From a virus, in the IMG/VR virus record IMGVR_UViG_3300042936_000811, positions 1 through 64,000 of that record: a stretch of DNA of 64,000 nucleotides. One strand, given 5' to 3'. The position numbers were made by a program, and so were the translations under genes. Position 1 is the first letter of the stretch. Each line of letters opens with the position of its first letter. Below the pieces are notes generated by a model. The model ran no database searches. It saw only the letters and a program-made list of their open reading frames with translations, and was not told the origin of the DNA. Below, one piece after another: positions 29,201 to 37,324 of this stretch.

Positions 29201-30940
29201 ACTACCGCTTGTCCCTGATGAACCATCTGTTCCGCTTGTTCCTGAAGAACCTGACGTACCATTAGTTCCGTTAACACCACTAATTCCACTTGAACCCGAG
29301 GTACCACTTGAACCATCGGTACCACTTGTTCCTGAACTACCGTCAGTTCCACTTGTTCCTGAAGAACCATCAGTTCCTGAAGTACCTGAACTCCCACTTG
29401 TTCCTGAAGAACCGCTAGTCCCTGAAGAACCATCCGTTCCACTTGTTCCTGAAGAACCATCTGTTCCTGAACTTCCGCTTGTTCCTGAACTACCGTCAGT
29501 TCCGCTAGTTCCTGATGAACCATCTGTTCCTGAACTACCGTCAGTTCCACTTGTTCCTGAAGAACCATCAACACCACTTAATCCGCTTGAACCCGAAGTG
29601 CCTGAACTTCCGTCAGTTCCACTTGTTCCTGATGAACCATCTGTTCCTGAACTTCCGCTAGTTCCTGATGAACCATCTGTTCCTGAAGTTCCTGAACTAC
29701 CGTCAGTTCCGCTTGTACCTGAACTACCATCTGTACCACTTGAGCCCGATGTTCCTGAAGAACCATCTGTTCCACTAGTTCCTGATGAACCATCTGTTCC
29801 TGAACTACCGTCAGTACCGCTTGTTCCTGAAGAACCGTCAATACCACTAGTTCCTGAACTACCGTCAGTTCCACTTGTACCTGAACTACCGTCAGTTCCA
29901 CTTGTACCTGAACTACCATTGGTACCACTTGTTCCGCTTGAGCCCGATGTTCCTGAAGAACCATCTGTTCCTGATGTTCCTGAAGACCCACTATTTCCTG
30001 ACGTACCTGAACTACCATCGGTCCCACTAATACCTGAAGTCCCTGAAGAACCATTAACACCACTTATACCACTAGACCCTGAAGTTCCCGAAGAACCATC
30101 AGCACCTGAAGTTCCCGAACTACCGTCAGTTCCTGAAGTTCCTGAAGAACCGTCAATCCCACTTGTTCCTGAAGAACCTGACGTTCCTGAAGAACCGTCA
30201 GTCCCACTTGTTCCTGAACTACCATCAGTACCTGAAGTACCTGATGAACCATCAGTACCCGAACTTCCACTAGTCCCTGAAGAGCCGTTAGTCCCTGAAG
30301 AGCCGTTAGTCCCTGAAGAGCCGTTAGTTCCTGAAGAACCACTACTACCAGAAGAACCACTACTACCTGACGTACCCGATGTTCCTGATGAACCACTTTC
30401 ACCCGAAGAACCCGATGAACCCGATGAACCGTTAGTTCCTGAAGAACCGTTAGTTCCTGAAGAACCGTTAGTTCCTGAAGAACCACTACTACCAGAAGAA
30501 CCACTTGAACCTGAACTTCCTGATGAACCACTTGAACCTGAACTTCCTGATGAACCACTTGTTCCACTAGAACCTGATATTCCTGAAGTACCACTTGAAC
30601 CTGATGTTCCTTTAGTTCCTGAACTACCCGAAGAACCGCTACTTCCTGATGTTCCACTACTTCCTGAAGAACCACTTAAACCTGAAGTACCATTTTGACC
30701 ACTTGAACCTGACGAACCATTAACACCACTTGTTCCTGATGAACCATTAACACCACTTGTTCCTGCAGTACCTGAAGTACCAGCAAGGGATAGAGCATCC
30801 GCAATTTGTTGGATACTTGCTTTATATGATGAACCTGCGGGGTTTTGTGATGTATCACCCGTAATGACAATGTGTACAATGTCATCTGGAGATACTATCG
30901 GAGCTTGGGTTCTGTCGGTCAGTCTTTGATAATTCGGCAT
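23279..30940 (-). CDS. giant collagen-like protein, 2553 residues
   Basis: A head of about 52 residues (MPNYQRLTDRTQAPIVSPDD) is followed by some 2340 residues of Gly-X-Y triplets and a C-terminal domain of about 150 residues (LSPVVSGNDNEVLTSDG to VGTRIVF). The membrane-free, signal-free make-up fits a virion fibre. The N-terminal part of the repeat (about 30700-26500) is rich in GTD, GID and GTN triplets. The C-terminal part is nearly all GTS/GSS/GTA like the 3117-residue protein. The late motif is at 30957-30964. Function inferred from architecture. Confidence 0.85.
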   Translation of the reverse strand: MPNYQRLTDRTQAPIVSPDDIVHIVITGDTSQNPAGSSYKASIQQIADALSLAGTSGTAGTSGVNGSSGTSGVNGSSGSSGQNGTSGLSGSSGSSGTSGSSGSSGSSGTKGTSGSSGTSGISGSSGTSGSSGSSGSSGSSGSSGSSGSSGSSGSSGTNGSSGTNGSSGTNGSSGSSGSSGESGSSGTSGTSGSSGSSGSSGSSGTNGSSGTNGSSGTNGSSGTSGSSGTDGSSGTSGTDGSSGTSGTDGSSGTSGSSGTSGIDGSSGTSGTDGSSGTSGADGSSGTSGSSGISGVNGSSGTSGISGTDGSSGTSGNSGSSGTSGTDGSSGTSGSSGTSGTNGSSGTSGTDGSSGTSGTDGSSGTSGIDGSSGTSGTDGSSGTDGSSGTSGTDGSSGTSGSSGTDGSSGTSGTDGSSGTSGTDGSSGTSGSSGTDGSSGTSGTDGSSGTSGSSGLSGVDGSSGTSGTDGSSGTDGSSGTSGTDGSSGTSGSSGTDGSSGTSGTDGSSGTSGSSGTSGSSGTSGTDGSSGTSGTDGSSGTSGTDGSSGTSGSSGISGVNGTNGTSGSSGTSGTDGSSGTSGSSGTDGSSGTSGTNGSSGTSGTDGSSGTSGTSGTDGSSGTSGTSGSSGLSGVDGSSGTSGTDGSSGTSGTDGSSGTSGTDGSSGTSGTSGTDGSSGTSGTSGSSGLSGVDGSSGTSGTDGSSGTSGSSGTSGTDGSSGTSGTDGSSGTSGTSGSSGSSGTSGTDGSSGTSGTDGSSGTSGSSGTDGSSGTSGSSGTSGSSGSGGSSGTSGTDGSSGTSGTDGSSGTSGTDGSSGTSGTDGSSGTSGSSGTDGSSGTSGTDGSSGTSGSSGLSGVDGSSGTSGTDGSSGTSGSSGTDGSSGTSGTSGTDGSSGTSGTSGTSGTDGSSGTSGSSGLSGVDGSSGTSGTDGSSGTDGSSGTSGSSGTSGSSGTDGSSGTSGTDGSSGTSGSSGSSGTSGTDGSSGTSGTDGSSGSSGSSGISGVNGSSGTSGTNGSSGTSGSSGTDGSSGTSGSSGTSGTDGSSGTSGTDGSSGTSGTDGSSGTSGTDGSSGTSGTSGTDGSSGTSGTDGSSGTDGSSGTSGTDGSSGTSGTSGTDGSSGTSGTNGSSGTSGSSGLSGVDGSSGTSGTDGSSGTSGSSGTSGTDGSSGTSGTDGSSGTSGSSGTDGSSGTSGTSGTDGSSGTSGTSGTDGSSGTSGSSGTDGSSGSSGTSGTDGSSGTSGTSGTDGSSGTSGTDGSSGTSGTSGTDGSSGTSGTDGSSGTSGTDGSSGTSGTSGTDGSSGTSGTDGSSGTSGSSGLSGVDGSSGTSGIDGSSGTSGTSGTDGSSGTSGSSGSSGTSGSSGTSGTSGSSGLSGVDGSSGTSGTDGSSGTSGTDGSSGTSGTSGTDGSSGTSGTSGTDGSSGTSGTSGTDGSSGTSGTSGTDGSSGTDGSSGTSGTSGTDGSSGTSGTDGSSGTDGSSGTSGSSGISGVNGSSGTSGTSGSSGTSGSSGTSGSSGTSGSSGTSGSSGTSGSSGSSGSSGTSGSSGTSGTSGSSGSSGTSGSSGSSGTSGTDGSSGTSGSSGTSGSSGTSGSSGTSGSSGTSGTSGSSGSSGSSGTSGTSGSSGSSGSSGSSGSSGTAGTSGTSGSSGSSGTSGSSGTSGSSGTSGTSGSSGTSGTNGSSGTSGSSGSSGTSGTSGSSGTSGTSGSSGTSGSSGTSGSSGTSGSSGTNGSSGTSGTSGSSGTSGTSGSSGSSGSSGSSGTSGSSGTSGTSGSSGTSGTSGTSGTSGSSGTSGSSGTSGTSGSSGTSGTSGSSGSSGTNGSSGTSGSAGTSGTSGTSGTSGSSGTSGSSGSSGSSGSSGSSGTSGSSGSSGSSGTAGTSGSSGTSGSSGSSGTSGTSGSSGSSGSSGSSGTSGTSGSSGSSGTSGSSGTSGTSGSSGTSGTSGSSGTSGSSGTSGSSGSSGTSGTSGTSGSSGTSGSSGSSGSSGTSGSSGTSGSSGTSGTSGSSGSSGSSGSSGSSGTSGSSGTAGTSGSSGTSGTSGSSGSSGSSGSSGSSGTSGSSGSSGSSGSSGTAGTSGTSGSSGSSGSSGSSGTSGTSGSSGSSGSSGSSGSSGSSGTSGTSGSSGTAGTSGTSGSSGTSGSSGTSGSSGSSGSSGSSGSSGTAGTSGSSGTSGSSGSSGSSGSSGSSGTSGSSGSSGTSGSSGTAGTSGTSGSSGSSGTSGSSGTSGSSGTAGTSGSSGTSGTSGSSGSSGSSGTAGTSGTSGSSGSSGSSGSSGTSGTSGSSGTSGSSGSSGTSGSSGTAGTSGSSGTSGTSGSSGTSGTSGSSGTSGTSGSSGTSGTSGTSGTSGSSGTSGSSGSSGTSGSSGSSGTSGSSGTSGTSGSSGTTGTSGTSGLQGTSGTSGTSGTSGSSGTSGLSPVVSGNDNEVLTSDGAGGITSEPNLTFDGTTLGITGDTIEQGNQSLQSCRETGVTTTTLICRFPFASGSSATFDYYVYDSGTNAMRSGIIMTVWDGTNTAFTDSSTPDLNASTVAVKFYTVIIGSNLELYAAIGGGTWDISVGTRIVF
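23730..30784 (-). repeat. GTS/GTD collagen-like coding repeat
   Basis: A 9/18-bp periodic region encodes GTSGTDGSSG-type units in its upstream half and GTSGSSG units in its downstream half. SGLSGVDGSSGTSG and SGISGVNG punctuations recur at irregular intervals. Confidence 0.9.
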
Positions 30941-30956
30941 CTTTTTAGTCTATATG

Positions 30957-30964
30957 TATAAATA
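30957..30964 (-). promoter_or_regulatory. candidate late motif TATTTATA
   Basis: The coding strand reads CATATTTATACAT, 16 nt before the start at 30940. Confidence 0.55.
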
Positions 30965-30987
30965 TGAATCTTTTCATAATTTGGTTT

Positions 30988-31290
30988 TTATTGGTCTTCG
31001 AATATATAAATATTTGCATCCATGAAAATAAAGATTTCTCCGTCTTGATAAATCTTACCTTTCTCGTCACAATAAATTATTCCGAACTTTTCGCACCCCA
31101 AAGAGTCTATGATTTTTATTCCAACGGCGGGGGCTGAATTGAATGTGGTTGGTAGTACAATAGATATTGATGGAGGTACTTGAGTGTTAATAGTTGAAAT
31201 TAAAACACATTGATTCCCATACACATCACACGCATATAAATCATACGGTAATGTAACTCCAGAAACTCCAGTAATCTCAATTTGTGTCAT
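30988..31290 (-). CDS. small tail-type protein
   Basis: The 100-residue protein MTQIEITGVSGVTLPYDLYAC... is a paralogue of the N-terminal module at 2346-2939. Both have a hydrophobic beta core, a Cys near position 20 and a C-terminal Cys pair (GCEKFGIIYC). It lacks the Thr-Pro linkers and ends in a short acidic and aromatic tail (GEIFIFMDANIYIFEDQ). It sits between LamG-type and giant fibre genes. The function is unknown. Confidence 0.6.
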   Translation of the reverse strand: MTQIEITGVSGVTLPYDLYACDVYGNQCVLISTINTQVPPSISIVLPTTFNSAPAVGIKIIDSLGCEKFGIIYCDEKGKIYQDGEIFIFMDANIYIFEDQ

Positions 31291-31294
31291 ATTG

Positions 31295-31302
31295 AATAAA
31301 TA
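31295..31302 (-). promoter_or_regulatory. candidate late motif TATTTATT
   Basis: The coding strand reads ACTATTTATTCAA, 4 nt before the start at 31290. Confidence 0.45.
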
Positions 31303-31333
31303 GTTAGTATTTACTTTAACTCTTTTTTAAAAC

Positions 31334-31358
31334 AAAAAATCCCCCAAGGGTTGGAGGA
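31334..31358 (-). terminator. terminator after LamG-type gene
   Basis: On the minus strand TCCTCC and GGGGGA pair around an AACCCTT loop and are followed by TTTTTT, about 25 nt past the stop at 31382. Confidence 0.75.
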
Positions 31359-31381
31359 CTTTATTTATGTTTTTATAGTTA

Positions 31382-32416
31382 TTAATAAGGAGTGTCAGAA
31401 CTACGTGTTATTGCCCCAACAATAACGGTACTACCTAAATTACTAAGGTCTTGTTGAAAAGAGGGTGAATTTAATGAGTCAATTAAAAGAACACAGTCAC
31501 CATCATTAATTTGATTAGTGGACGCACCTCCGTAAGGATTTGCACCTTGTATTGGTAATAATGAACTTTTGGGGGTTGTAAACCCACTTGTATATACAAT
31601 ATTTCTACATATCCTTATATCAGTAAGTTTCGCATCTAAAAAATTACTACTCGATAGTAAAGAGCCAAAATAAATTAAACCAATAGTGTTACTAATCAGA
31701 GTGTTAGGTATTCCAACGGCAGTTTTGTCATTACCATCAAAATAGACTTTAACTTGACCATTGTCACATGTAATTGCAATGTGTTGCCAAACATTTGTTG
31801 ACAATGGTAGAGATATCGCATTACCAGTGGATAATCCGTGAAGACAACTATCTGATGGGTCAATATATAAATTTAAATCACCACCACCAAATGAAGCACT
31901 TTGACTAAATATGTATTGGTTACTACCTGTTGATACTGGATTTCCAAAATACCAAAATTCAATTGTAAAGAATTCATTAACTGTACCAATATGAGTAGGA
32001 ATAATCCTTGCCGTATTAGAACTATTTGGAAATATTAACGAACCTGGATTTACTTCCCAAGAAGACCAATGTCCAAAACCGTTCATCCAAATATACGCCT
32101 CGTCACCTGTTGTGTAAGTTTTACTACTAACAAATCCCGCCTTTTCAACAAATGAAATTTCATTTAACGACAACGACCTCCAAAATCCTACATACGCAGA
32201 AATCCCTAACGGATTTGGTTGTGTTCCTGTTGGAACTGAGTGAGCGATTACATACCCAAGGTCTTCATCGGGTCCGTTCCACCATTGAATTCCACCTGGT
32301 TGTAATGTGTAGTCTTGGTCGTCAACCCCAATAGTTAATGTACTATTAAATACTCGGATAGCCCCATTGATTAGTGATAATGTTGGATTATATGCAAATG
32401 GTCTTGATGTTGACAT
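31382..32416 (-). CDS. LamG/concanavalin-like virion protein
   Basis: The 344-residue protein contains a laminin-G-3-type core: EFFTIEFWYFG near 150, then NVWQHIAITCDNGQVKVYFDGN near 205-226, then LTDIRICRNIVYTSGF. Such jelly-roll domains bind carbohydrate in phage tail proteins. The N-terminal 110 residues are a separate region with WWNGPDEDLGYVIAH. A late motif precedes it and a terminator follows, so it can be transcribed alone. A receptor-binding or decoration role is inferred. Confidence 0.65.
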   Translation of the reverse strand: MSTSRPFAYNPTLSLINGAIRVFNSTLTIGVDDQDYTLQPGGIQWWNGPDEDLGYVIAHSVPTGTQPNPLGISAYVGFWRSLSLNEISFVEKAGFVSSKTYTTGDEAYIWMNGFGHWSSWEVNPGSLIFPNSSNTARIIPTHIGTVNEFFTIEFWYFGNPVSTGSNQYIFSQSASFGGGDLNLYIDPSDSCLHGLSTGNAISLPLSTNVWQHIAITCDNGQVKVYFDGNDKTAVGIPNTLISNTIGLIYFGSLLSSSNFLDAKLTDIRICRNIVYTSGFTTPKSSLLPIQGANPYGGASTNQINDGDCVLLIDSLNSPSFQQDLSNLGSTVIVGAITRSSDTPY

Positions 32417-32432
32417 AGTTTTTTTTTTATTT

Positions 32433-32440
32433 AATAAATA
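32433..32440 (-). promoter_or_regulatory. candidate late motif TATTTATT
   Basis: The coding strand reads GATATTTATTAAA, 16 nt before the start at 32416. Confidence 0.5.
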
Positions 32441-32473
32441 TCTTTTATTTTTATTTTATTCTTAAACTTAATA

Positions 32474-32971
32474 TTATAAACCAATTGTTGGTGTTACACA
32501 AGGGGTGCGAGTTAATGTTGGTGTTGGTCTTGGAGCACGAGTTGGTTTTGGGGTTGGTGTTGGGGTGGCGCAAGGGTCAAAAGTAGGGGTTGGTGTTGGG
32601 TGTAGTGTTGGAGTTGGTGTTTTGGTTGGTTTAGGCGTTTTAGTTGGTTGTGGGGGGCAAGGAGTGTCTGTTGGTGTTGGTGTTGGCGTACTTGTAGGAA
32701 TAGGAGTTGGGGTACTTGTAGGTGTTGGTGTAGGTGTTGGTGATGGAATTGGTCTAACAACAGTTAAGAAGTTAGGGCAGTCAGAATTAATAACTAATAT
32801 AGTATAAACACCATAAACCTCTCTTGGGGGAGTTAATAAGTTAGGTTCAAATAAAAAAGGTAATAATACATCACCTAAATTAATAGCGTCCATACTGTTG
32901 TCAGGTTTAAAAACAACATTAGCAATTTGACCATTATAATTGATACTAGATATTACAATTGTTTCATTCAT
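32474..32971 (-). CDS. small tail-type protein with long Thr-Pro tail
   Basis: The first 75 residues of this 165-residue protein are beta-type ([21 protein letters not shown]). The rest is a Pro/Thr-rich tail ([24 protein letters not shown]) with a few Cys. It overlaps the stop of the upstream 1001-residue gene by 4 nt, so it is translationally coupled to it. Thr-Pro tails also occur in that neighbour and at 2346-2939. The function is unknown; an extended spacer or glycosylation target is possible. Confidence 0.6.
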   Translation of the reverse strand: MNETIVISSINYNGQIANVVFKPDNSMDAINLGDVLLPFLFEPNLLTPPREVYGVYTILVINSDCPNFLTVVRPIPSPTPTPTPTSTPTPIPTSTPTPTPTDTPCPPQPTKTPKPTKTPTPTLHPTPTPTFDPCATPTPTPKPTRAPRPTPTLTRTPCVTPTIGL

Positions 32972-35900
32972 ATACTTAAATTATTTGGGTCACAATCACA
33001 ATTGATATCAACAACTGTTACAGTTCCTCCACCATTAAGTTTAATTACATTGATGGCACATTTATAAGTTATGGTAACATATAATGGTACATCAATAACT
33101 TCGACAGTATTATCACAATATAAAATTTGATACGTTGAACCAGTTCCAGGTCCAAATCCACTATATAATTGGAATGTTTTGCAACAAGATGAACAATCTC
33201 CAATAACCGTATACGTCAGAAAATTTATATGCTGTATTCCTGCACCGCCTCCATATAGACAACTACCTATAATATTTGGTAGTGGTACCCAATTATTCAT
33301 TCCCCCAATTGGTGTAAGACTATTTATAGGAAGATATGCGAGTGGGTTAGGTAATGGATAATATGTGGACATATCCTCTAAAATCCAATAATTATTTATA
33401 TTATCCCAAGAAATCCTCATTAATACGGTGGGTGGGGCGATAGAGTAATAAGTGAAATAATATGATGATTTACCATTAATCTGAGTTGAAGGACTTATAT
33501 TTGATGGTAATGCAATTGTACCAGTACAATCCGTTAAATCATCAATAAAACGAATACACTCTCCAGGTGTATAAACCGTAGGTGTAGGTGTAGGTGTAGG
33601 TGTTGGTGTTGAAGTTGGTGTTGAAGTTGGTGTTGAAGTGTTAGTCGGTGTTGGTGTTGGGGTGTTAGTTGGTGTTGGGGTCGGTGAATATGTGGTTGTA
33701 GTTGTTGTTAAATTTGAGGTTGTAGTTGTTGTTGTTAAATTTGAGGTTGTAGTTGTTGTCGTTAAATTTGAGGTTGTTGTTGTCGTTGTGGTTAAATTTG
33801 TGGTGGTGGTTGTTGTTGTTTCTCCAGATATTTGGTATGTAAAGTCGTTAGGTAAACAAACCGATGTCGAGCAGTCAGGACAATCAGGGTTAAACATTCT
33901 GAAAGTATTTTTTAATAAATTAAAGTTGTGTTTTACCTCAGGAGCCGATAATGGGGTAACATACATTCTAAATTGTGAAATGGCACCATCAAAAGTTCCC
34001 GCAAAATTCTGTTCAATTAATATATTAGTTTTTAACCCATTAAATGTTGTCCCCGATAAATCATTAATTGGGAAATTTTCAGGGTCTTGAATATAAGGTC
34101 CGTAAGGTTGCGTCATAGATGAAAAAGTTAAATTTTCTCTAAGTCCTTGGGTACCTCCACCCCACGATATATTAAATGGAACACCAACTTGTTTTTCTTT
34201 GTCGGTATCTAACCCTCTTGGGATAATCTCCTCAAAATTTTCAATTGTATGAAATAATTTACCATTAACGTAAATCTTAAGTCTCCCATTTCGATATAAT
34301 TTATCAATTAACCATTTTTCATTTAATCTAACCAACTCAATTTGTTCTGATGTTTTACCACCAATTTGAGTGTATGGTATTGTAATTAATGATGTTGCAT
34401 TATTTGCTAATGATTCTAAATAAAGTTTTTCAGTTATATCACCAAGTCCTCCTCGATACCATAAATCACACGTATCTAACCATGTATATCTTTCCCATAC
34501 CGCATCTACTTGAAACCAATGTTCCTCCTCTAACCACGCGGGATTCTCTAATAAACATGTAGGGTAAATTGGGGGTGTACAATAATCAACAATAGTGTGT
34601 CCTGTAGTGTACGTAATTCCACTTGTTTCACAAGAACCCGTAGTAACACAGTCTCCTGTGAATTTTAACATTCTAACTCCGATACCAGGATTTTTTGGGT
34701 CACCACATAATCTAAAAGATAATGCGTTTGACATAGAATCATATATTGGATTTGTTTCACAAGTATTTTCGATTGATGTAAATCCTGTATTACAGTTATA
34801 ACAAGTTGTGGTTGTTGTACAAACATCACATGATGGTGTGCAAACAGGTGGTAGTTCACAATCAGGTATTGGCGTTGGAGGGGGTGTTGGTGTTGGTGTT
34901 GGGATAATTATAGTGTCGCATATGTGTGTTTGACATTCCCACCCACAAGTTTCACAAGGGTCTAAATTACAATCACAACCACAAGTAATTTTCTTTTCTG
35001 GGTCTCCATTACAACTACTACACCCATAATTAACGTGAGGGTCATGAATATTATTTACTGACCTTGGCGGATAAACAAATACACATCTACTATCCGTAAT
35101 TGTTCTATTACAACAAGCACATGTTTGTAGTTGAGTTAGACCTGATGTTACTCGATTGTACCCCGAAAAACACAATGGACTACCACTGGCGTGGTGATAA
35201 AATTTATTTTCAGCTCTAGTTCCAAAATAAAAAAAAGTATTCTTATTGTTTGGATAAATTTCATTAAGAGTTGTTTCATTAGGTAATGGAGAATACTCAT
35301 TGATAAGTCTTGGTTTCAAAACCATTTCAACGGACCATCCTTTATTCATTCTTTCAGGAAAAATCTCATAATCAAAACCAAATAATTTATAAAACCCTTG
35401 ATAAAAACCACCATATAATTCGTGGTATCTACCCTCAAAAGGGCTTGATTTACTAACCACTTCGTATAAAACGGTTTTATTAAACCCCGAAAATCTTACG
35501 TTAGGTAAATTGGTGTGACCTGTAACTTGATGTAACTTTAATCTTCGGTCGTAATACATTCTATTGAATTTTAAATAATCAGAATATAAACCTTTAGTGA
35601 ATGTTATCGTTTCACCCGTCATTTGGTTGACTAATCCGTTGTCAACACCTGTTAACCCAATATCACATGATGTTGATGATGAGTAACAAGTCAAATCATC
35701 ATTATTTGGATTGTAATAATTTTGAGATACAAAAATATTATTATTATTGTATTGTTTATATGAAAGTGTTTGGTTTTGAACACTTAAAGGATTGTTAATG
35801 TCAAAATAAACAGGAAGTCGGTTTCCGTATGTTTGTGCAATCAAATATGGGGAGAAAACAACCTCTTGATTGTAGTCTTGTTCATCTGAGGTCAAAGACA

Positions 35901-35973
35901 TATCATTGGAATCTAAATTAAGTTTTAGAGACCAATTTGAGCGGACGTATTGATTTATATTTTGACTTGCCAT
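32968..35973 (-). CDS. large Cys-rich virion protein with LamG-like segment
   Basis: This 1001-residue protein begins [22 protein letters not shown]. Residues about 285-400 hold dense CxxC-type clusters ([35 protein letters not shown]) followed by Thr-Pro spacers. A LamG-like stretch near 560-600 reads [29 protein letters not shown] repeats and a further TP spacer lie near 730-800, before a final domain with CSSCC. It is likely a tail or baseplate-periphery structural protein. The cysteines could bind metal or form cross-links. The motif at 35983-35990 precedes it. Confidence 0.65.
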   Translation of the reverse strand: MASQNINQYVRSNWSLKLNLDSNDMSLTSDEQDYNQEVVFSPYLIAQTYGNRLPVYFDINNPLSVQNQTLSYKQYNNNNIFVSQNYYNPNNDDLTCYSSSTSCDIGLTGVDNGLVNQMTGETITFTKGLYSDYLKFNRMYYDRRLKLHQVTGHTNLPNVRFSGFNKTVLYEVVSKSSPFEGRYHELYGGFYQGFYKLFGFDYEIFPERMNKGWSVEMVLKPRLINEYSPLPNETTLNEIYPNNKNTFFYFGTRAENKFYHHASGSPLCFSGYNRVTSGLTQLQTCACCNRTITDSRCVFVYPPRSVNNIHDPHVNYGCSSCNGDPEKKITCGCDCNLDPCETCGWECQTHICDTIIIPTPTPTPPPTPIPDCELPPVCTPSCDVCTTTTTCYNCNTGFTSIENTCETNPIYDSMSNALSFRLCGDPKNPGIGVRMLKFTGDCVTTGSCETSGITYTTGHTIVDYCTPPIYPTCLLENPAWLEEEHWFQVDAVWERYTWLDTCDLWYRGGLGDITEKLYLESLANNATSLITIPYTQIGGKTSEQIELVRLNEKWLIDKLYRNGRLKIYVNGKLFHTIENFEEIIPRGLDTDKEKQVGVPFNISWGGGTQGLRENLTFSSMTQPYGPYIQDPENFPINDLSGTTFNGLKTNILIEQNFAGTFDGAISQFRMYVTPLSAPEVKHNFNLLKNTFRMFNPDCPDCSTSVCLPNDFTYQISGETTTTTTTNLTTTTTTTSNLTTTTTTSNLTTTTTTSNLTTTTTTYSPTPTPTNTPTPTPTNTSTPTSTPTSTPTPTPTPTPTVYTPGECIRFIDDLTDCTGTIALPSNISPSTQINGKSSYYFTYYSIAPPTVLMRISWDNINNYWILEDMSTYYPLPNPLAYLPINSLTPIGGMNNWVPLPNIIGSCLYGGGAGIQHINFLTYTVIGDCSSCCKTFQLYSGFGPGTGSTYQILYCDNTVEVIDVPLYVTITYKCAINVIKLNGGGTVTVVDINCDCDPNNLSI
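33575..33825 (-). repeat. Thr-Pro and TTTTTSNL coding microsatellites
   Basis: Hexameric (TP)n repeats at about 33575-33690 adjoin four copies of a 27-33 bp unit encoding poly-Thr plus SNLTT at about 33695-33825. They encode flexible spacers in the 1001-residue protein. Confidence 0.8.
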
Positions 35974-35982
35974 CTTTTTTAT

Positions 35983-35990
35983 GATAAATA
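35983..35990 (-). promoter_or_regulatory. candidate late motif TATTTATC
   Basis: The minus strand reads AGTATTTATCATA, 9 nt before the start at 35973. It forms an inverted pair with the plus-strand copy at 36004-36011. Confidence 0.5.
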
Positions 35991-36003
35991 CTCTAAATCG
36001 AAG

Positions 36004-36011
36004 TATTTATT
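36004..36011 (+). promoter_or_regulatory. candidate late motif TATTTATT
   Basis: The plus strand reads AGTATTTATTGGA, 12 nt before the start at 36024. It is the inverted partner of the motif at 35983. Confidence 0.5.
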
Positions 36012-36023
36012 GGAAAATGTGTT

Positions 36024-36860
36024 ATGATAAATTTTAACAAAGAATACTACAGTAATAATTATTACTTCTTTTTAAAAGATAGAGGAGACCAAATCTCCTT
36101 ATACTATTCTATTGCTGACACTTTAACCGAATCTAGAAAAAAAGACAAAAAAATGGACTTCGATAAAAAAGATTCGAAAAAAGTTAAAGATGTTGTAAAT
36201 AATATTTTAAAATCAAAAGAAAAACAAACAACAATTGATATTGAGGATAAATTAAAAGGTGTAAAAAAATCTTCGGGTGAGATTGGTGAGTTAGTTGATT
36301 CTGACGGAACTATGTTAAGTTCAAGAATTCCTTTGATAAATTTAACCCTTTCCCCAAGAAAAACAATGGACCAAACTGTTGTTATGGCTAGAACAACAAA
36401 TGACCCTGTAACAAGAGGTTACCGTGTTTATTATGGTGAGAGTGAAGAAGAAAAAGAAAATATTGTGTCAGAAGTTGACTATTCAGAAGCCTTTGGATAT
36501 GTTGAGACTGAAGGAAAAGATTTTAAAGAAACTATAAATATATTAAAAAAGATGGGTGTTGAGAATCCCGTACAAAGAGCAAAAGAATTTGGTAAATTAC
36601 CCAAAGCTAAGAAAGTTGGTGGTAAATTAAAACAAAGACTTTCTGAAAAAGATAGTATTGAAGAACAACAAAAAGAAAAAATGATTAAAATGGTTGAGGA
36701 CATCTTAACTAAGAAATCTAAAGATAGTTCAGACGTTGTAAAACGTGATGAAAGCGTTAGTAAGATATTAGTTAAAAATTTACAATCAATTAAAAAATTA
36801 GCAGATAAAGAAGGTATCAGTATTTCTAAATTAATTAACATATTAAAATCAAATGAATAA
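36024..36860 (+). CDS. hypothetical virion-type protein
   Basis: The 278-residue, Lys-rich protein starts MINFNKEYYSNNYYFFLKDRG. It has a DTLTE|SRKK site near residues 31-40 that fits the L-x-E processing pattern. The middle (about 80-170) is more structured (SSRIPLINLTLSPRKTMDQT). The C-terminal 90 residues are helical and charged (KEKMIKMVEDILTKKSK). It is the first of five plus-strand genes behind a late-type motif. No family is recognised; a head-internal or core role is possible. Confidence 0.5.
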   Translation: MINFNKEYYSNNYYFFLKDRGDQISLYYSIADTLTESRKKDKKMDFDKKDSKKVKDVVNNILKSKEKQTTIDIEDKLKGVKKSSGEIGELVDSDGTMLSSRIPLINLTLSPRKTMDQTVVMARTTNDPVTRGYRVYYGESEEEKENIVSEVDYSEAFGYVETEGKDFKETINILKKMGVENPVQRAKEFGKLPKAKKVGGKLKQRLSEKDSIEEQQKEKMIKMVEDILTKKSKDSSDVVKRDESVSKILVKNLQSIKKLADKEGISISKLINILKSNE

Positions 36861-37323
36861 AGATTTATATGGAAATAAATTTTCTCTACCTGAGGAGGTT
36901 GTAAGTTATTTACAACAGTGTCATGATGCCGCGGGAGGTGCTGACGAAAGTGTTGAGGGTTATAAGAGAAACAAAGAACTAAGAGATAGTCGTGAAGTTA
37001 CATATCAACAATTAAAACGAATGAAAAATTGGTTTGATAAGTTTGAGGGTGACGAAAATGATTTATCTTATATTTTAAATGGGGGTCATTATGTTAAAAA
37101 TTGGGTTCACAACACCTTAACTTCAATGAGAGATAATGTACACAATACTAAAAAGAATAAATCTGAGGTTTTACCTAATCAATTTATTCAGCCACATGAG
37201 AAGAATGACATGACAACGATTAATAGACCTAGTAAAAGTCACAAATCAACCGTTGATAAATATGACACTGCTATCATGGAAAATTTAACTAGAATAAACG
37301 ATTTAATTAAAAAAATAATATAA
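36853..37323 (+). CDS. hypothetical phage protein
   Basis: The 156-residue hydrophilic protein starts MNKDLYGNKFSLPEEVVSYLQQC and overlaps the previous gene by 8 nt. It contains a TYQQLKRMKNWFDKFEGDEND stretch and a GGHYVKNWVHNTL stretch with helix-forming patterns. I recall similar proteins from uncultured phages beside head genes, without a known function. Confidence 0.55.
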   Translation: MNKDLYGNKFSLPEEVVSYLQQCHDAAGGADESVEGYKRNKELRDSREVTYQQLKRMKNWFDKFEGDENDLSYILNGGHYVKNWVHNTLTSMRDNVHNTKKNKSEVLPNQFIQPHEKNDMTTINRPSKSHKSTVDKYDTAIMENLTRINDLIKKII

Positions 37324-37324
37324 T

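Noticed and set aside
23613-30698. Open plus-strand frame of 2361 codons opposite the 2553-residue gene
   Set aside because: Same cause. Its composition follows the repeat units exactly and it has no independent domain.
32505-32807. Plus-strand Gly/Val-rich frame
   Set aside because: It is the complement of the Thr-Pro repeat coding sequence and has no support of its own.
35988-36008. Terminator between the divergent genes at 35973 and 36024
   Set aside because: The inverted repeat has no GC-rich stem or T run and is better explained as two facing TATTTAT motifs.
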